From: Agrobacterium tumefaciens_K
GTDB taxonomy: Bacteria > Pseudomonadota > Alphaproteobacteria > Rhizobiales > Rhizobiaceae
DNA length: 64,000 nucleotides
Direction of reading: 5' to 3'
Assembly: GCF_031801495.1 (NCBI RefSeq)
Contig: NZ_JAOEGC010000002.1
Coordinates: forward strand, 2,542,001-2,606,000
Shown: positions 50,367 through 58,431 of the stretch, piece after piece
How the letters are laid out: each line of letters opens with the position of its first letter
Numbering within the stretch: position 1 is the stretch's first letter
Position numbers and translations under genes: made by a program
Notes under the pieces: generated by a model
Told to the model about the DNA's origin: nothing
Seen by the model: only the letters and a program-made list of their open reading frames with translations
Databases searched by the model: none

Positions 50367-52151
50367 TCAGTGATTATGCCGTGGCATCTTTTCAGCAATC
50401 CTGCGGAAATCCGCAGCGCCTTCCAGCACCGCTCCATCGGAAAGCTGTGTCACAGACTTGCGGTAAATACGCTGCCATGGCGTCGCATCGGCTGGAACGG
50501 CTGGAATGCCGTCCGCCTTTCGGGCTGCAATCTCCTCATCCGGCACCAGCATGTTGCACTGACCCTGATTGAAATCGATACGGATGACATCGCCGCTGCG
50601 AACCCAGGCAAGACCGCCACCTGCGGCACTTTCCGGAGAGGCGTTGAGGATCGAGGGGCTATCCGCCGTTCCCGACTGCCGCCCGTCGCCGATGGTAGGC
50701 AGGCTGGTGATGCCCTTCTTCAGAAGCGCATCCGGCGGCTGCATATTGACGACTTCGGCAGAACCCGGCCAACCCAGCGGACCGGCGCCACGGATGACGA
50801 GGATGGTACGCTCATCGATACCGAGCGATGGATCGTTGATCCGGGCGTGATAATCCTCCGAACCGTCGAACACCACACATTTGCCTTCGAAAATGCCTTC
50901 GCGGCCCGGCTCGCTCAGATAACGCTGACGGAATTCGGCCGAGATCACGCTCGTTTTCATGATGGCGAAATCGAACAGGTTGCCTTTGAGAACCAGGAAG
51001 CCGGCACGCTCCTTGAGCGGCTGATCATAGGGAAGGATGACATCGCGGTCGGTCGATTCGTGACCGTCCAGATTCTCCGCCATGGTCTTCCCGGTCACGG
51101 TCGAACAGTTTCCGTCGAGCTTGCCCGCCTTCAGAAGCTCCCACATGATGGCCGGCGTGCCGCCAGCACGGTGATATTTCTCACCGAGCCATTTTCCGGC
51201 AGGCTGGACGTTGGCCAGAAGCGGAATGTCGTAACCGTAAACCTGCCAGTCCTCTTCACGAAGCTCGACGCCCGCGTGCTTGGCCATGGCAGCCAGATGC
51301 GGCTGCGCGTTGGTAGAGCCACCGATCGCCGAATTGACCCGGATCGCGTTGAGGAAAGCCTCGCGCGTCAGGATGTCCGACGGCTTGATGTTCTCCAGTA
51401 CCAGCTCCACCGAACGGCGACCGGTACGATAGGCCATCTGACCGCGTTCACGGTAAGCGGCAGGAATTGCGCCGCAACCGGTCAGCGACATGCCGAGCGC
51501 TTCGGCCATCGCGTTCATGGTCGATGCCGTACCCATCGTATTGCAGTGACCGACGGACGGCGCGGATTCGAGCGCCGCCTGCAGAAACTCTTCACGGGTG
51601 ATCTCGCCAGCACCGTATTTGCGGCGCATACGCCAGATAACGGTACCGGAGCCGACCAGATCGCCCTCGTGATAACCGTCGAGCATCGGCCCTCCGGAAA
51701 GCACGATGGCGGGAATGTCGACCGTGCTCGCCGCCATCAAGGCCGATGGCGTGGTCTTGTCACAACCCGTCGTCAGTACAACGCCGTCGAGCGGATAGCC
51801 GTACAGGACTTCGACAAGGCTGAGATAGGCGAGGTTGCGGTCAAGCGCCGCCGTCGGACGCTTGCAGTTCTCGAACATGGGGTGCGTGGGGAATTCGATG
51901 GGAATACCGCCCGCATCACGAATGCCATCGCGCACGCGCTTGACGAGTTCGACATGAACGCGGTTGCACGGCGTCAGGTCACTACCGCTCTGGGCGATAC
52001 CGATCACCGGTTTGCCGGAGCGCAGCTCTTCCGGCGTGACGCCGTAGTTCATGAAGCGCTCGAGATAAAGCGCGGTGAGGTCGAGATGGTCGGGATTGTC
52101 GAACCAGTCCTGCGAGCGCAGGCGGCGCTTCTGTGTTACGTCGTTGCTCAT
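50367..52151 (-). CDS. IlvD/Edd-family sugar-acid dehydratase
   Basis: A 594-residue dehydratase that removes water from an aldonic acid to give a 2-keto-3-deoxy acid. The three cluster cysteines Cys62, Cys130 (TTGCDKTTP) and Cys203 (GHCNTMGTAST) have spacings of 68 and 73, equal to those I recall for rhizobial L-arabinonate dehydratase (59, 127, 200), a [2Fe-2S] enzyme. This favours a sugar-acid dehydratase over dihydroxyacid dehydratase IlvD. It is the last gene of a three-gene operon with two NAD-type dehydrogenases. The substrate may be a pentonate or hexonate and cannot be fixed from sequence. Confidence 0.92.
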   Translation of the reverse strand: MSNDVTQKRRLRSQDWFDNPDHLDLTALYLERFMNYGVTPEELRSGKPVIGIAQSGSDLTPCNRVHVELVKRVRDGIRDAGGIPIEFPTHPMFENCKRPTAALDRNLAYLSLVEVLYGYPLDGVVLTTGCDKTTPSALMAASTVDIPAIVLSGGPMLDGYHEGDLVGSGTVIWRMRRKYGAGEITREEFLQAALESAPSVGHCNTMGTASTMNAMAEALGMSLTGCGAIPAAYRERGQMAYRTGRRSVELVLENIKPSDILTREAFLNAIRVNSAIGGSTNAQPHLAAMAKHAGVELREEDWQVYGYDIPLLANVQPAGKWLGEKYHRAGGTPAIMWELLKAGKLDGNCSTVTGKTMAENLDGHESTDRDVILPYDQPLKERAGFLVLKGNLFDFAIMKTSVISAEFRQRYLSEPGREGIFEGKCVVFDGSEDYHARINDPSLGIDERTILVIRGAGPLGWPGSAEVVNMQPPDALLKKGITSLPTIGDGRQSGTADSPSILNASPESAAGGGLAWVRSGDVIRIDFNQGQCNMLVPDEEIAARKADGIPAVPADATPWQRIYRKSVTQLSDGAVLEGAADFRRIAEKMPRHNH

Positions 52152-52160
52152 GGTTCCGCC

Positions 52161-53063
52161 TCAGCCCTGTTCCCGATTGTTGAGTTTTTCGAGGTAGAGC
52201 AGGATACCGCTATGATCGATATCGGCCCCCCCATCGCTTACGAAATCGTCGAACTCACGCGTCACCTGCTGCGTCAGCGGCAATGTCAGGGACAGGTCCT
52301 TTGCCGTAGCCAGCACACCGTTCAGGTCCTTGAGCTGGAATTTCGACGGACCGCCCGGCGCGAAGTTGCGCTTCACCATGCGTTCGCCGTGCAGGTCTAG
52401 AATCCGGCTTTCGGCAAAACCGCCACGAATGGCATTGCGGAACCCTTCCCGCGATGCCCCGCCTGCTTCCACCAGCATCATGGCTTCCGCAACAGCACCA
52501 ATGGTGATGGCGACGATCTGCTGGTTGGCGAGCTTGCAAAGCTGACCGGCACCGGAAGGTCCGACATAGGTCAGTCTGCCCATCGGCGCGAAGACATCCG
52601 CAAGCGCAGCGACGACTGCTTCGTCGCCGCCGGCCATGATGGCGAGCGTTCCCGCGGTCGCACCCGGCACGCCACCGGAAACCGGTGCATCGACATGGCG
52701 GATGCCGAGTGCTTCCAGACGCGATGCATGTTCGCGCGCAATCGGCGGTGCGATGGAACTGCTGTCGATCACGACGGCACCTTTTTCCAAGGCATCAGCA
52801 ACGCCCGCGTCGAACAGCACTTCGCCGACAGCCTTGCCGTCGCTGAGCATGGTGATGACGACATCGGCACCCTTGGCTGCTTCCGCCGGTGAAGCGGCAA
52901 GCACCGCACCGTCAGCCACCAGTGCTTCAGCCTTTTCGGCACTGCGGTTCCAGACCTTGACCGCAAATCCCGCACCCAGCAGACGCCGGGCCATGGGACC
53001 TCCCATCAGACCTGTGCCGATGAAGGCAATCGAACGCTTTTTCTCCTCCCCGGCAGCACTCAT
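52161..53063 (-). CDS. NAD(P)-dependent beta-hydroxyacid dehydrogenase
   Basis: A 300-residue member of the family of 3-hydroxyisobutyrate dehydrogenase, tartronate semialdehyde reductase and L-threonate dehydrogenase. The dinucleotide motif is IAFIGTGLMGGPMARRL; the substrate-binding loop is DAPVSGGVPGATAGTLAIM; the catalytic lysine lies in GAGQLCKLANQQ, where the usual NN pair has become NQ. Its ATG overlaps the stop of the upstream DenD-like gene by four bases, and it precedes the dehydratase by nine. Tartronate semialdehyde reduction or sugar-acid oxidation are both possible. Confidence 0.9.
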   Translation of the reverse strand: MSAAGEEKKRSIAFIGTGLMGGPMARRLLGAGFAVKVWNRSAEKAEALVADGAVLAASPAEAAKGADVVITMLSDGKAVGEVLFDAGVADALEKGAVVIDSSSIAPPIAREHASRLEALGIRHVDAPVSGGVPGATAGTLAIMAGGDEAVVAALADVFAPMGRLTYVGPSGAGQLCKLANQQIVAITIGAVAEAMMLVEAGGASREGFRNAIRGGFAESRILDLHGERMVKRNFAPGGPSKFQLKDLNGVLATAKDLSLTLPLTQQVTREFDDFVSDGGADIDHSGILLYLEKLNNREQG

Positions 53064-54046
53064 TTCAGTGAGCCTCCAAGTTCATCTTCGATATGAACCT
53101 GAATGATCTCTTCGAAGGAGCTTTCAGCCGTGAAGCCGAGTTCGCGGGCACGTTTCGCTTCGAAACCAGGAGCCCAGCCTTCGCACATGCGCATGATCAT
53201 CTCATTCGGCTCGCGACGGATGAGGGAAACAGCCTTTTCTCCGGCGACCTTGCGCAGCGCCTCGATCTGTTCGCCAACCGTGGCGCTGAGGCCCGGCATG
53301 GAGAGATTGCGGCGCGGCCCCACCTTTTCCACCTCGATCGTGGCACCATGGATAAGGAAGCCAACGGCAGAACGCGGCGATGCGTGCCAGTGACGAATGG
53401 TTTCCGGCACCGGCAGGACGGCTTCCTGACCGATCAGCGGCTCGCGCAGGATGTTGGAGAAGAAACCGGATGCCGCAGCGTTCGGCTTGCCGGGTCGAAT
53501 GCAGATCGTCGGCAGGCGAATGCCGATACCATCGAAGAAACCGCGGCGGCTGTAATCGGACAGCAGCAGTTCGCAGATTGCCTTCTGCGTACCGTAGCTT
53601 GTCAGCGGCGTGGTGTGGAATTCATCCGGGATCGGATAAGGAAGCGGCGCGCCGAAGACGGCAATCGACGAGGTAAAGACGACGCGGGGCTTGTAGCCGT
53701 CCTTGCCGTTGGCGATGCGAATCGCGTCGAACAGGTAACGCGTACCGTCGAGATTGATGCGATATCCCTTGTCGAAATCGAGCTCGGCTTCACCCGATAC
53801 GATTGCCGCGAGATGGAAAATGACGTCCGGACGGCCTTCAACGAGCTTTTCAGCCTCGCCCGGAGCAGAAAGATCGGCCGCACGCGTGTCGACAGCGCCC
53901 GAAAAACCTGCAGGCGCTTCAGCCTGAAACACGTCGATCAGCGTGAATTTTTCGATCGGCTTGCCACCCAACGCCCCGTCCTTGACGAGACGTTGCGTCA
54001 GCTTGCGGCCAACCATGCCCGCGGCTCCGATGATTGCGATATGCAT
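53060..54046 (-). CDS. NAD-dependent epimerase/dehydratase-fold dehydrogenase, DenD-like
   Basis: A 328-residue extended short-chain dehydrogenase resembling D-erythronate dehydrogenase (DenD). It begins MHIAIIGAAGMVGRKLTQRL, the NAD-binding motif, and has the catalytic tyrosine and lysine in TSYGTQKAICELL, after a serine in VFTSSIAVFG. FRLPTICIRPGKPNAAASGF-type sequence (here beginning IRLPTICIRPG) is typical of the group. The start at 54046 follows GAGGAGG. It is the first gene of the operon that continues with the beta-hydroxyacid dehydrogenase and the dehydratase. Members oxidise C2 of four-carbon acids; a longer acid is possible here. Confidence 0.88.
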   Translation of the reverse strand: MHIAIIGAAGMVGRKLTQRLVKDGALGGKPIEKFTLIDVFQAEAPAGFSGAVDTRAADLSAPGEAEKLVEGRPDVIFHLAAIVSGEAELDFDKGYRINLDGTRYLFDAIRIANGKDGYKPRVVFTSSIAVFGAPLPYPIPDEFHTTPLTSYGTQKAICELLLSDYSRRGFFDGIGIRLPTICIRPGKPNAAASGFFSNILREPLIGQEAVLPVPETIRHWHASPRSAVGFLIHGATIEVEKVGPRRNLSMPGLSATVGEQIEALRKVAGEKAVSLIRREPNEMIMRMCEGWAPGFEAKRARELGFTAESSFEEIIQVHIEDELGGSLK

Positions 54047-54134
54047 AGTATCCTCCTCTTGGATCCGGTCACTCTCCCGGACCGAAAAACGCACGCGCTC
54101 CACCATCGAAACGGCGGGGCGATAAATTAGCTTG

Positions 54135-54155
54135 TAAGGTTGTCTGATAACCTTA
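54135..54155. promoter_or_regulatory. Candidate operator of the sugar-acid regulator, left copy
   Basis: TAAGGTT (54135-54141) and AACCTTA (54149-54155) flank a centre reading GTCTGAT, giving a 21-base near-perfect palindrome with the core TTGTCTGATAA (54140-54150). It lies between the divergent DenD-like operon and the FAD oxidase gene. Its core resembles the element at 56649-56658 upstream of the FAH gene. The FadR-type protein at 55806 is the likely binder. Confidence 0.6.
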
Positions 54156-54253
54156 TATGATCCGATTGAAAATAGTATTTTTTAACAAACTGGCAAAAGC
54201 AAGGGCGGAAGCACCTTTGCCGGGATATGCGCGGACGTATGGGAGAGAGTGAA

Positions 54254-55699
54254 ATGCAGAACGTGGTCGGGAACGATTTGAAGGAAGTGCGGTTCTCGCT
54301 GAAAAACATGCTGGGGGAATCCCTCCTGCTGACGGCAGAGGAGGATATGGCCCGTTACTGCAGCGACTGGCACGGCGACGTGAAGAGTTCGGCGGTGGCA
54401 GTCATTCGCCCGCGCTCGACGGAAGAAGTCTCGGCAGCGGTACGCGCCTGCGCCGAATTGAAACTCGCCATCATCCCCCAGGGCGGAAACACCGGACTGG
54501 TCCTGGGCGGAACGCCTGACAATCCAGCCGGTCAGGTTGTCATCAGCCTTGAGCGCATGAACGCCATTCGCACCATCGATAGCGATGATTTTTCCGCGGT
54601 CGTGGAAGCAGGCTGCATTCTGTCGGAATTCAAGGATGCTGTTGAAGACAAAGGCATGTTCTTCCCGCTGTCGCTGGGCGCGCAGGGCAGCTGCCGGATC
54701 GGCGGCAACGTCTCCACCAACGCCGGAGGCATCAACGTTCTGCGTTACGGCATGACACGGGAACTCGTTCTCGGCCTCGAAGTGGTGCTTCCGGATGGCA
54801 CGATCTGGAACGGACTTTCCACGCTGCGCAAGGACAATCGCGGCATCGACCTCAAGCAGTTGTTCATCGGCGCGGAGGGAACGCTCGGCATCATTACCGC
54901 CGTTTCCGTCAAGCTCTATCCCAACCCGGAACACGTCGAAACCGCACTGCTTGGCCTTAACTCGCTGGACGACGCCATCAAGCTTTACCGCCGGGCACGC
55001 CGCGAATGTTGCGACCTGATGTCCGCTTTCGAATTCATGCCGCCCGTCGCCTTCACACTGGCAATCGAGGCTATCTCCGATCTGAAGATGCCGATCGCCG
55101 CAGACTATCCCGCTTACGTGCTGATGGAGATTTCCGGTTCGGGGCTGGTCGACACCGCCGATCTCATGGGACGCTTCCTTGAAGGCGTCATGGAAGACGG
55201 ACTGGTACTCGATGGCGTGATTGCATCGTCGCGCGCTCAGGCCCAGCATTTGTGGCTGTTCCGCGAAGGCATGAATGAAGGCCAGGCCCTGCGCGGCGCG
55301 CACATGCGCACCGATATTTCCGTACCGCTTTCCAAGCTCGCAGCCTTCGTAGCTGAAGCCGAAGCCGAGCTGGCGGAACGCCTGCCGGAATGCCTGGCCG
55401 TGTCCTATGGACATGTGGGTGATGGTAATGTGCACCTGAACGTGCTGCCACCGAACGGCTCGACATCGGAAGAACGCGACGCATTCATCTACAAGTCGAA
55501 AACCATCGTCAATGAAGTGCTCGATCGCTATGTCGGCAGCATCAGCGCCGAGCACGGCATCGGTCGCCTGAAGCGGGGAGATTTCGAAAGCCGGCTACCG
55601 GATGTGCAGCGCCGGATGATCATGAGCCTGAAAAGCGCCTTCGATCCCGATTTCCGTATGAACCCCGGTTGCCAGATCAGTATTTCGGCGGATAGCTAA
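54254..55699 (+). CDS. FAD-linked 2-hydroxyacid dehydrogenase (GlcD/D2HGDH type)
   Basis: A 481-residue flavoprotein of the D-lactate/glycolate/D-2-hydroxyglutarate dehydrogenase family. The N-terminal FAD-binding domain has IIPQGGNTGLVLGG and SCRIGGNVSTNAGG; the C-terminal oxidase domain has SYGHVGDGNVHLNVL with the metal-binding histidines and SAEHGIGRLKRG. The start at 54254 follows GGGAGAGTG. It is divergent from the DenD-like operon across the palindrome at 54135 and lies upstream of the FadR-type regulator gene. In the cluster it could oxidise a small 2-hydroxyacid released from the sugar acid; the substrate is not proven. Confidence 0.9.
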   Translation: MQNVVGNDLKEVRFSLKNMLGESLLLTAEEDMARYCSDWHGDVKSSAVAVIRPRSTEEVSAAVRACAELKLAIIPQGGNTGLVLGGTPDNPAGQVVISLERMNAIRTIDSDDFSAVVEAGCILSEFKDAVEDKGMFFPLSLGAQGSCRIGGNVSTNAGGINVLRYGMTRELVLGLEVVLPDGTIWNGLSTLRKDNRGIDLKQLFIGAEGTLGIITAVSVKLYPNPEHVETALLGLNSLDDAIKLYRRARRECCDLMSAFEFMPPVAFTLAIEAISDLKMPIAADYPAYVLMEISGSGLVDTADLMGRFLEGVMEDGLVLDGVIASSRAQAQHLWLFREGMNEGQALRGAHMRTDISVPLSKLAAFVAEAEAELAERLPECLAVSYGHVGDGNVHLNVLPPNGSTSEERDAFIYKSKTIVNEVLDRYVGSISAEHGIGRLKRGDFESRLPDVQRRMIMSLKSAFDPDFRMNPGCQISISADS

Positions 55700-55708
55700 A
55701 GGAAAAAC

Positions 55709-55736
55709 ATGGACGGCTCCGAAAAGCGCCGTCCAT
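55709..55736 (+). other. Hairpin between FAD oxidase gene and regulator gene
   Basis: ATGGACGGC (55709-55717) pairs with GCCGTCCAT (55728-55736) around a ten-base loop. No T-run follows, so it is a weak terminator at best, or a mRNA processing or stability element. Confidence 0.45.
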
Positions 55737-55805
55737 ACAGCCTCCACGGGCGAAGGGAGGAAATCGCGCGTAGGTGGTTCAAGAGATAATGGAACGGGAG
55801 CAGGA

Positions 55806-56522
55806 ATGACGCTGGAGTTCAATCAGATACATCGCAACGATCATCTTCCCGGCAGGATTGCCGCTGAGATTGGCCGCGAAATCACCGATTCGAAACTTGG
55901 GCCGGGCGATAGACTGCCCACCGAGCATGTCCTTGCCCGAACCTTCGGCGTCAGCCGCTCGGTCATTCGTGAAGCCATTGCCCAGTTGCGAAACGAAGGC
56001 TTTGTAGAAACGCGCCAGGGTGTCGGCGCATTCGTCACCGATCCGCGCCAGCGTCTTTCCATCCGGATCGAGCAATCCACCCTCAACGACCCGGAAAACT
56101 TCCGCGACCTGATGCAGCTTCGGATGTCGCTTGAGATCGATGCCGCGGGTCTGGCAGCCCTGCACCACAAACCGGAGCATCTGGAAAAGTTCGACAAGGC
56201 CATCCACGGCATGCGCAATGCCATCGAATGGTCCAAGGATGGTGTCGAGGCTGATCTCGATTTTCATCGCGCGATGGCGGAAGCGACCGGCAACGAATAT
56301 TTCCTGCTTTTTCTCGGTTTCATCGCCCAGCGCATCAGCTCTGCCATAAACACAGCCTTTTCAAGGGCCGTTTATGGTGAAATACTCGAAATTACCATAA
56401 ATGAACATGTCGTGCTGCGTGATGCCATCGCATCTGGAGACGTCGCGCTTGCACGGGAAGCGATGCGAAAACATATCTTGGGCGCAGCCAGACGGCTCAA
56501 CATCGACCTCGATATATTCTGA
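55806..56522 (+). CDS. FadR-subfamily GntR transcriptional regulator
   Basis: A 238-residue regulator. The N-terminal winged helix has DRLPTEHVLARTFGVSRSVIREAIAQLRNEGFVETRQGVGAFV, cited here by its ends DRLPTE and GVGAFV. The C-terminal FCD domain carries the likely metal and ligand residues in DLDFHRAM, NEHVVLRDAI and MRKHI. GGGAGCAGGA precedes the ATG. It sits between the two arms of the sugar-acid cluster, the classical place for a local repressor that responds to a carboxylic acid. The related palindromes at 54135 and 56649 are its probable binding sites. Confidence 0.93.
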   Translation: MTLEFNQIHRNDHLPGRIAAEIGREITDSKLGPGDRLPTEHVLARTFGVSRSVIREAIAQLRNEGFVETRQGVGAFVTDPRQRLSIRIEQSTLNDPENFRDLMQLRMSLEIDAAGLAALHHKPEHLEKFDKAIHGMRNAIEWSKDGVEADLDFHRAMAEATGNEYFLLFLGFIAQRISSAINTAFSRAVYGEILEITINEHVVLRDAIASGDVALAREAMRKHILGAARRLNIDLDIF

Positions 56523-56648
56523 CCCCAATCGCAAAGCTATCGGACAGCTTTGCGGTATTTTTTAATGATAGCGGCGAAAAACCAGAATTTTTGTCTGCCG
56601 AACCGCTAGACTCGCCACAAAAGTCATACTAAGAAAGACCCAAATAAG

Positions 56649-56666
56649 TTGTCAGACATCCGACAA
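56649..56666. promoter_or_regulatory. Candidate operator of the sugar-acid regulator, right copy
   Basis: TTGTC (56649-56653) and GACAA (56662-56666) form an inverted repeat. The left half reads TTGTCAGACAT, almost a palindrome by itself, and the right half on the other strand reads TTGTCGGATGT, so two overlapping half-shifted sites may exist. It lies about 50 bases before the FAH-family gene, in the promoter region of the FAH-TRAP arm. Confidence 0.55.
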
Positions 56667-56714
56667 TAAGACCGCACGGAGGCGGTCGTCGGGATTCTGA
56701 AGTGGAGGACATAC

Positions 56715-57875
56715 ATGACAGTTGCCGAGTCGATCAACGCTACAGTTATTTTGCCTGAAGATTTCGCAAGCGCGCTGCTGGTTGGCCGCGTCTGGTCGAA
56801 AAGCGAAGGCGGCCCATGCCCCGTCCTGCTCCGTGACGGCGTGCTCTACGATCTCACATCCCTCGCGCCAACCATGGCTGAACTTCTGGAAAAGAAGGAT
56901 CTGGTCGAGTTGCTTGCCGATGTCAGTGGCTTCGTCGCACTCGGGGCGCTTGACGCGTTTCTCGATGGATCGGCTGGCGAACTTCTCGCTCCCAACGACA
57001 TTCAGGCGGTCAAGGCCGCAGGTGTAACCTTCGCGGACAGCATGCTGGAACGCGTCATCGAGGAGCAGGCCAAGGGTGATCCCCTGCGCGCGCAGGAAAT
57101 TCGCGTACGTCTGGCGCCAGTGCTCGGAGACAGCCTCAAGGGTTTGGAAGCCGGTTCTGAAAAAGCTGCCGAAGTGAAAAAACTGCTTCAGGAAATGGGC
57201 CTCTGGTCGCAATACCTCGAGGTCGGCATCGGCCCAGACGCAGAGATTTTCTCCAAAGCGCAGGCCATGTCGTCCGTCGGTTGCGGCGCTCTCATCGGCG
57301 TCCATCCGAAATCGCAGTGGAACAATCCTGAGCCGGAAGTCGTCCTCGCCATCACGTCTGATGGCCGGATCATCGGCGCAACGCTCGGCAATGACGTCAA
57401 CCTGCGCGACTTCGAAGGACGCTCAGCGCTGTTGCTCAGCAAGGCGAAGGACAACAACGCCTCCTGCGCAATCGGTCCCTTTATCCGCCTGTTCGACGGC
57501 AGGTTCACGATTGAAGACGTCAAGCAGGCACAGATTTCGCTGCTCGTCGAGGGTGAAGACGGTTTCACCATGACGGGCGTCAGCCCGATGGAAGCCATCA
57601 GCCGTTCGCCGGAAAACCTTGCCTCGCAGCTCCTGAACCGCAATCATCAGTATCCCGATGGTGCGGTATTCTTCCTCGGAACCATGTTTGCGCCGGTCAA
57701 GGACCGGCATGGTCCCGGTCTCGGCTTCACCCACGCCAAGGGCGACCGTGTGGAAATCTCCACGCCGAAGCTCGGCAGGCTCATCAACTGGGTTACCACC
57801 ACCGACGAGTGCCCCGAATGGACGTTCGGCGTCACGGCGCTGATGCGCAATCTGGCCAAACGAGGGCTACTCTAG
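56715..57875 (+). CDS. Fumarylacetoacetate hydrolase-family protein
   Basis: A 386-residue enzyme of the FAH superfamily, whose members hydrolyse, decarboxylate or dehydrate 2-keto or diketo acids. The metal ligands are likely in NNPEPEVVLAI (the ExE pair) and the following TLGNDVNLRDFEGRS region. KDNNASCAIGPFIR and GTMFAPVKDRHGPGLGFTHAKGD are further conserved parts. The first 130 residues form an extra N-terminal domain. The ATG follows GGAGG. It is the first gene of the arm that continues with the TRAP transporter (21 bases to dctQ). A role in splitting a 2,4-diketo-3-deoxy acid or dehydrating a 2-keto-3-deoxy acid fits the cluster. Confidence 0.88.
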   Translation: MTVAESINATVILPEDFASALLVGRVWSKSEGGPCPVLLRDGVLYDLTSLAPTMAELLEKKDLVELLADVSGFVALGALDAFLDGSAGELLAPNDIQAVKAAGVTFADSMLERVIEEQAKGDPLRAQEIRVRLAPVLGDSLKGLEAGSEKAAEVKKLLQEMGLWSQYLEVGIGPDAEIFSKAQAMSSVGCGALIGVHPKSQWNNPEPEVVLAITSDGRIIGATLGNDVNLRDFEGRSALLLSKAKDNNASCAIGPFIRLFDGRFTIEDVKQAQISLLVEGEDGFTMTGVSPMEAISRSPENLASQLLNRNHQYPDGAVFFLGTMFAPVKDRHGPGLGFTHAKGDRVEISTPKLGRLINWVTTTDECPEWTFGVTALMRNLAKRGLL

Positions 57876-57896
57876 AAATTTCTTCGGGAGGGGAAA

Positions 57897-58427
57897 ATGC
57901 AAAAGACAATCAATCTCTTTTACCGGATTCTCGAAACCATTCTCGTTGTGCTGCTGGCCGGCATGTCGATCATGGTCTTCGTCAACGTCGTGATGCGTTA
58001 CACGATGAACTCCGGTATCAACGTCTCGGAAGAACTGTCGCGCTATTTCTTCGTGTGGCTGACCTTCATAGGCGCTGTTCTCACTTTCCGCGAGAACAGC
58101 CACATGGGCATTGAAACGCTCGTGATGTTCCTCTCCCGGCGTGCCCGCGTCGTCTGCATGATTGTTTCGAACATCATCATCCTGGTCTGTTCCGCCATCT
58201 TCTTCTGGGGAACCTGGAAGCAGTCCGGCATCAACGCCAGCATGCACGCACCCGTCACCAAGCTGTCGATGATCTGGGTCTATGGCGTGGGCATGTTCAC
58301 CGGTGGCCTGATGTTCATCATCGCGCTGGAACGCCTGTACCGCTATTTGACCGGTCGCGTGACGGATGATGAAGTCGCCCAGTTCGCGGGTGAAAACCTG
58401 ACGATCGAACAGCTTTCGGAGCGCTGA
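57897..58427 (+). CDS. TRAP transporter small membrane subunit DctQ
   Basis: The small membrane component of a tripartite periplasmic (TRAP) importer, 176 residues with four hydrophobic segments. The family pattern is visible in VFVNVVMRYTMNSGINVSEE followed by LSRYFFVWLTFIGAVLTFRE. GGGAGG lies upstream of the ATG. It is followed after four bases by the DctM gene, and both follow the FAH-family gene in the same operon. Confidence 0.94.
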   Translation: MQKTINLFYRILETILVVLLAGMSIMVFVNVVMRYTMNSGINVSEELSRYFFVWLTFIGAVLTFRENSHMGIETLVMFLSRRARVVCMIVSNIIILVCSAIFFWGTWKQSGINASMHAPVTKLSMIWVYGVGMFTGGLMFIIALERLYRYLTGRVTDDEVAQFAGENLTIEQLSER

Positions 58428-58431
58428 TACC

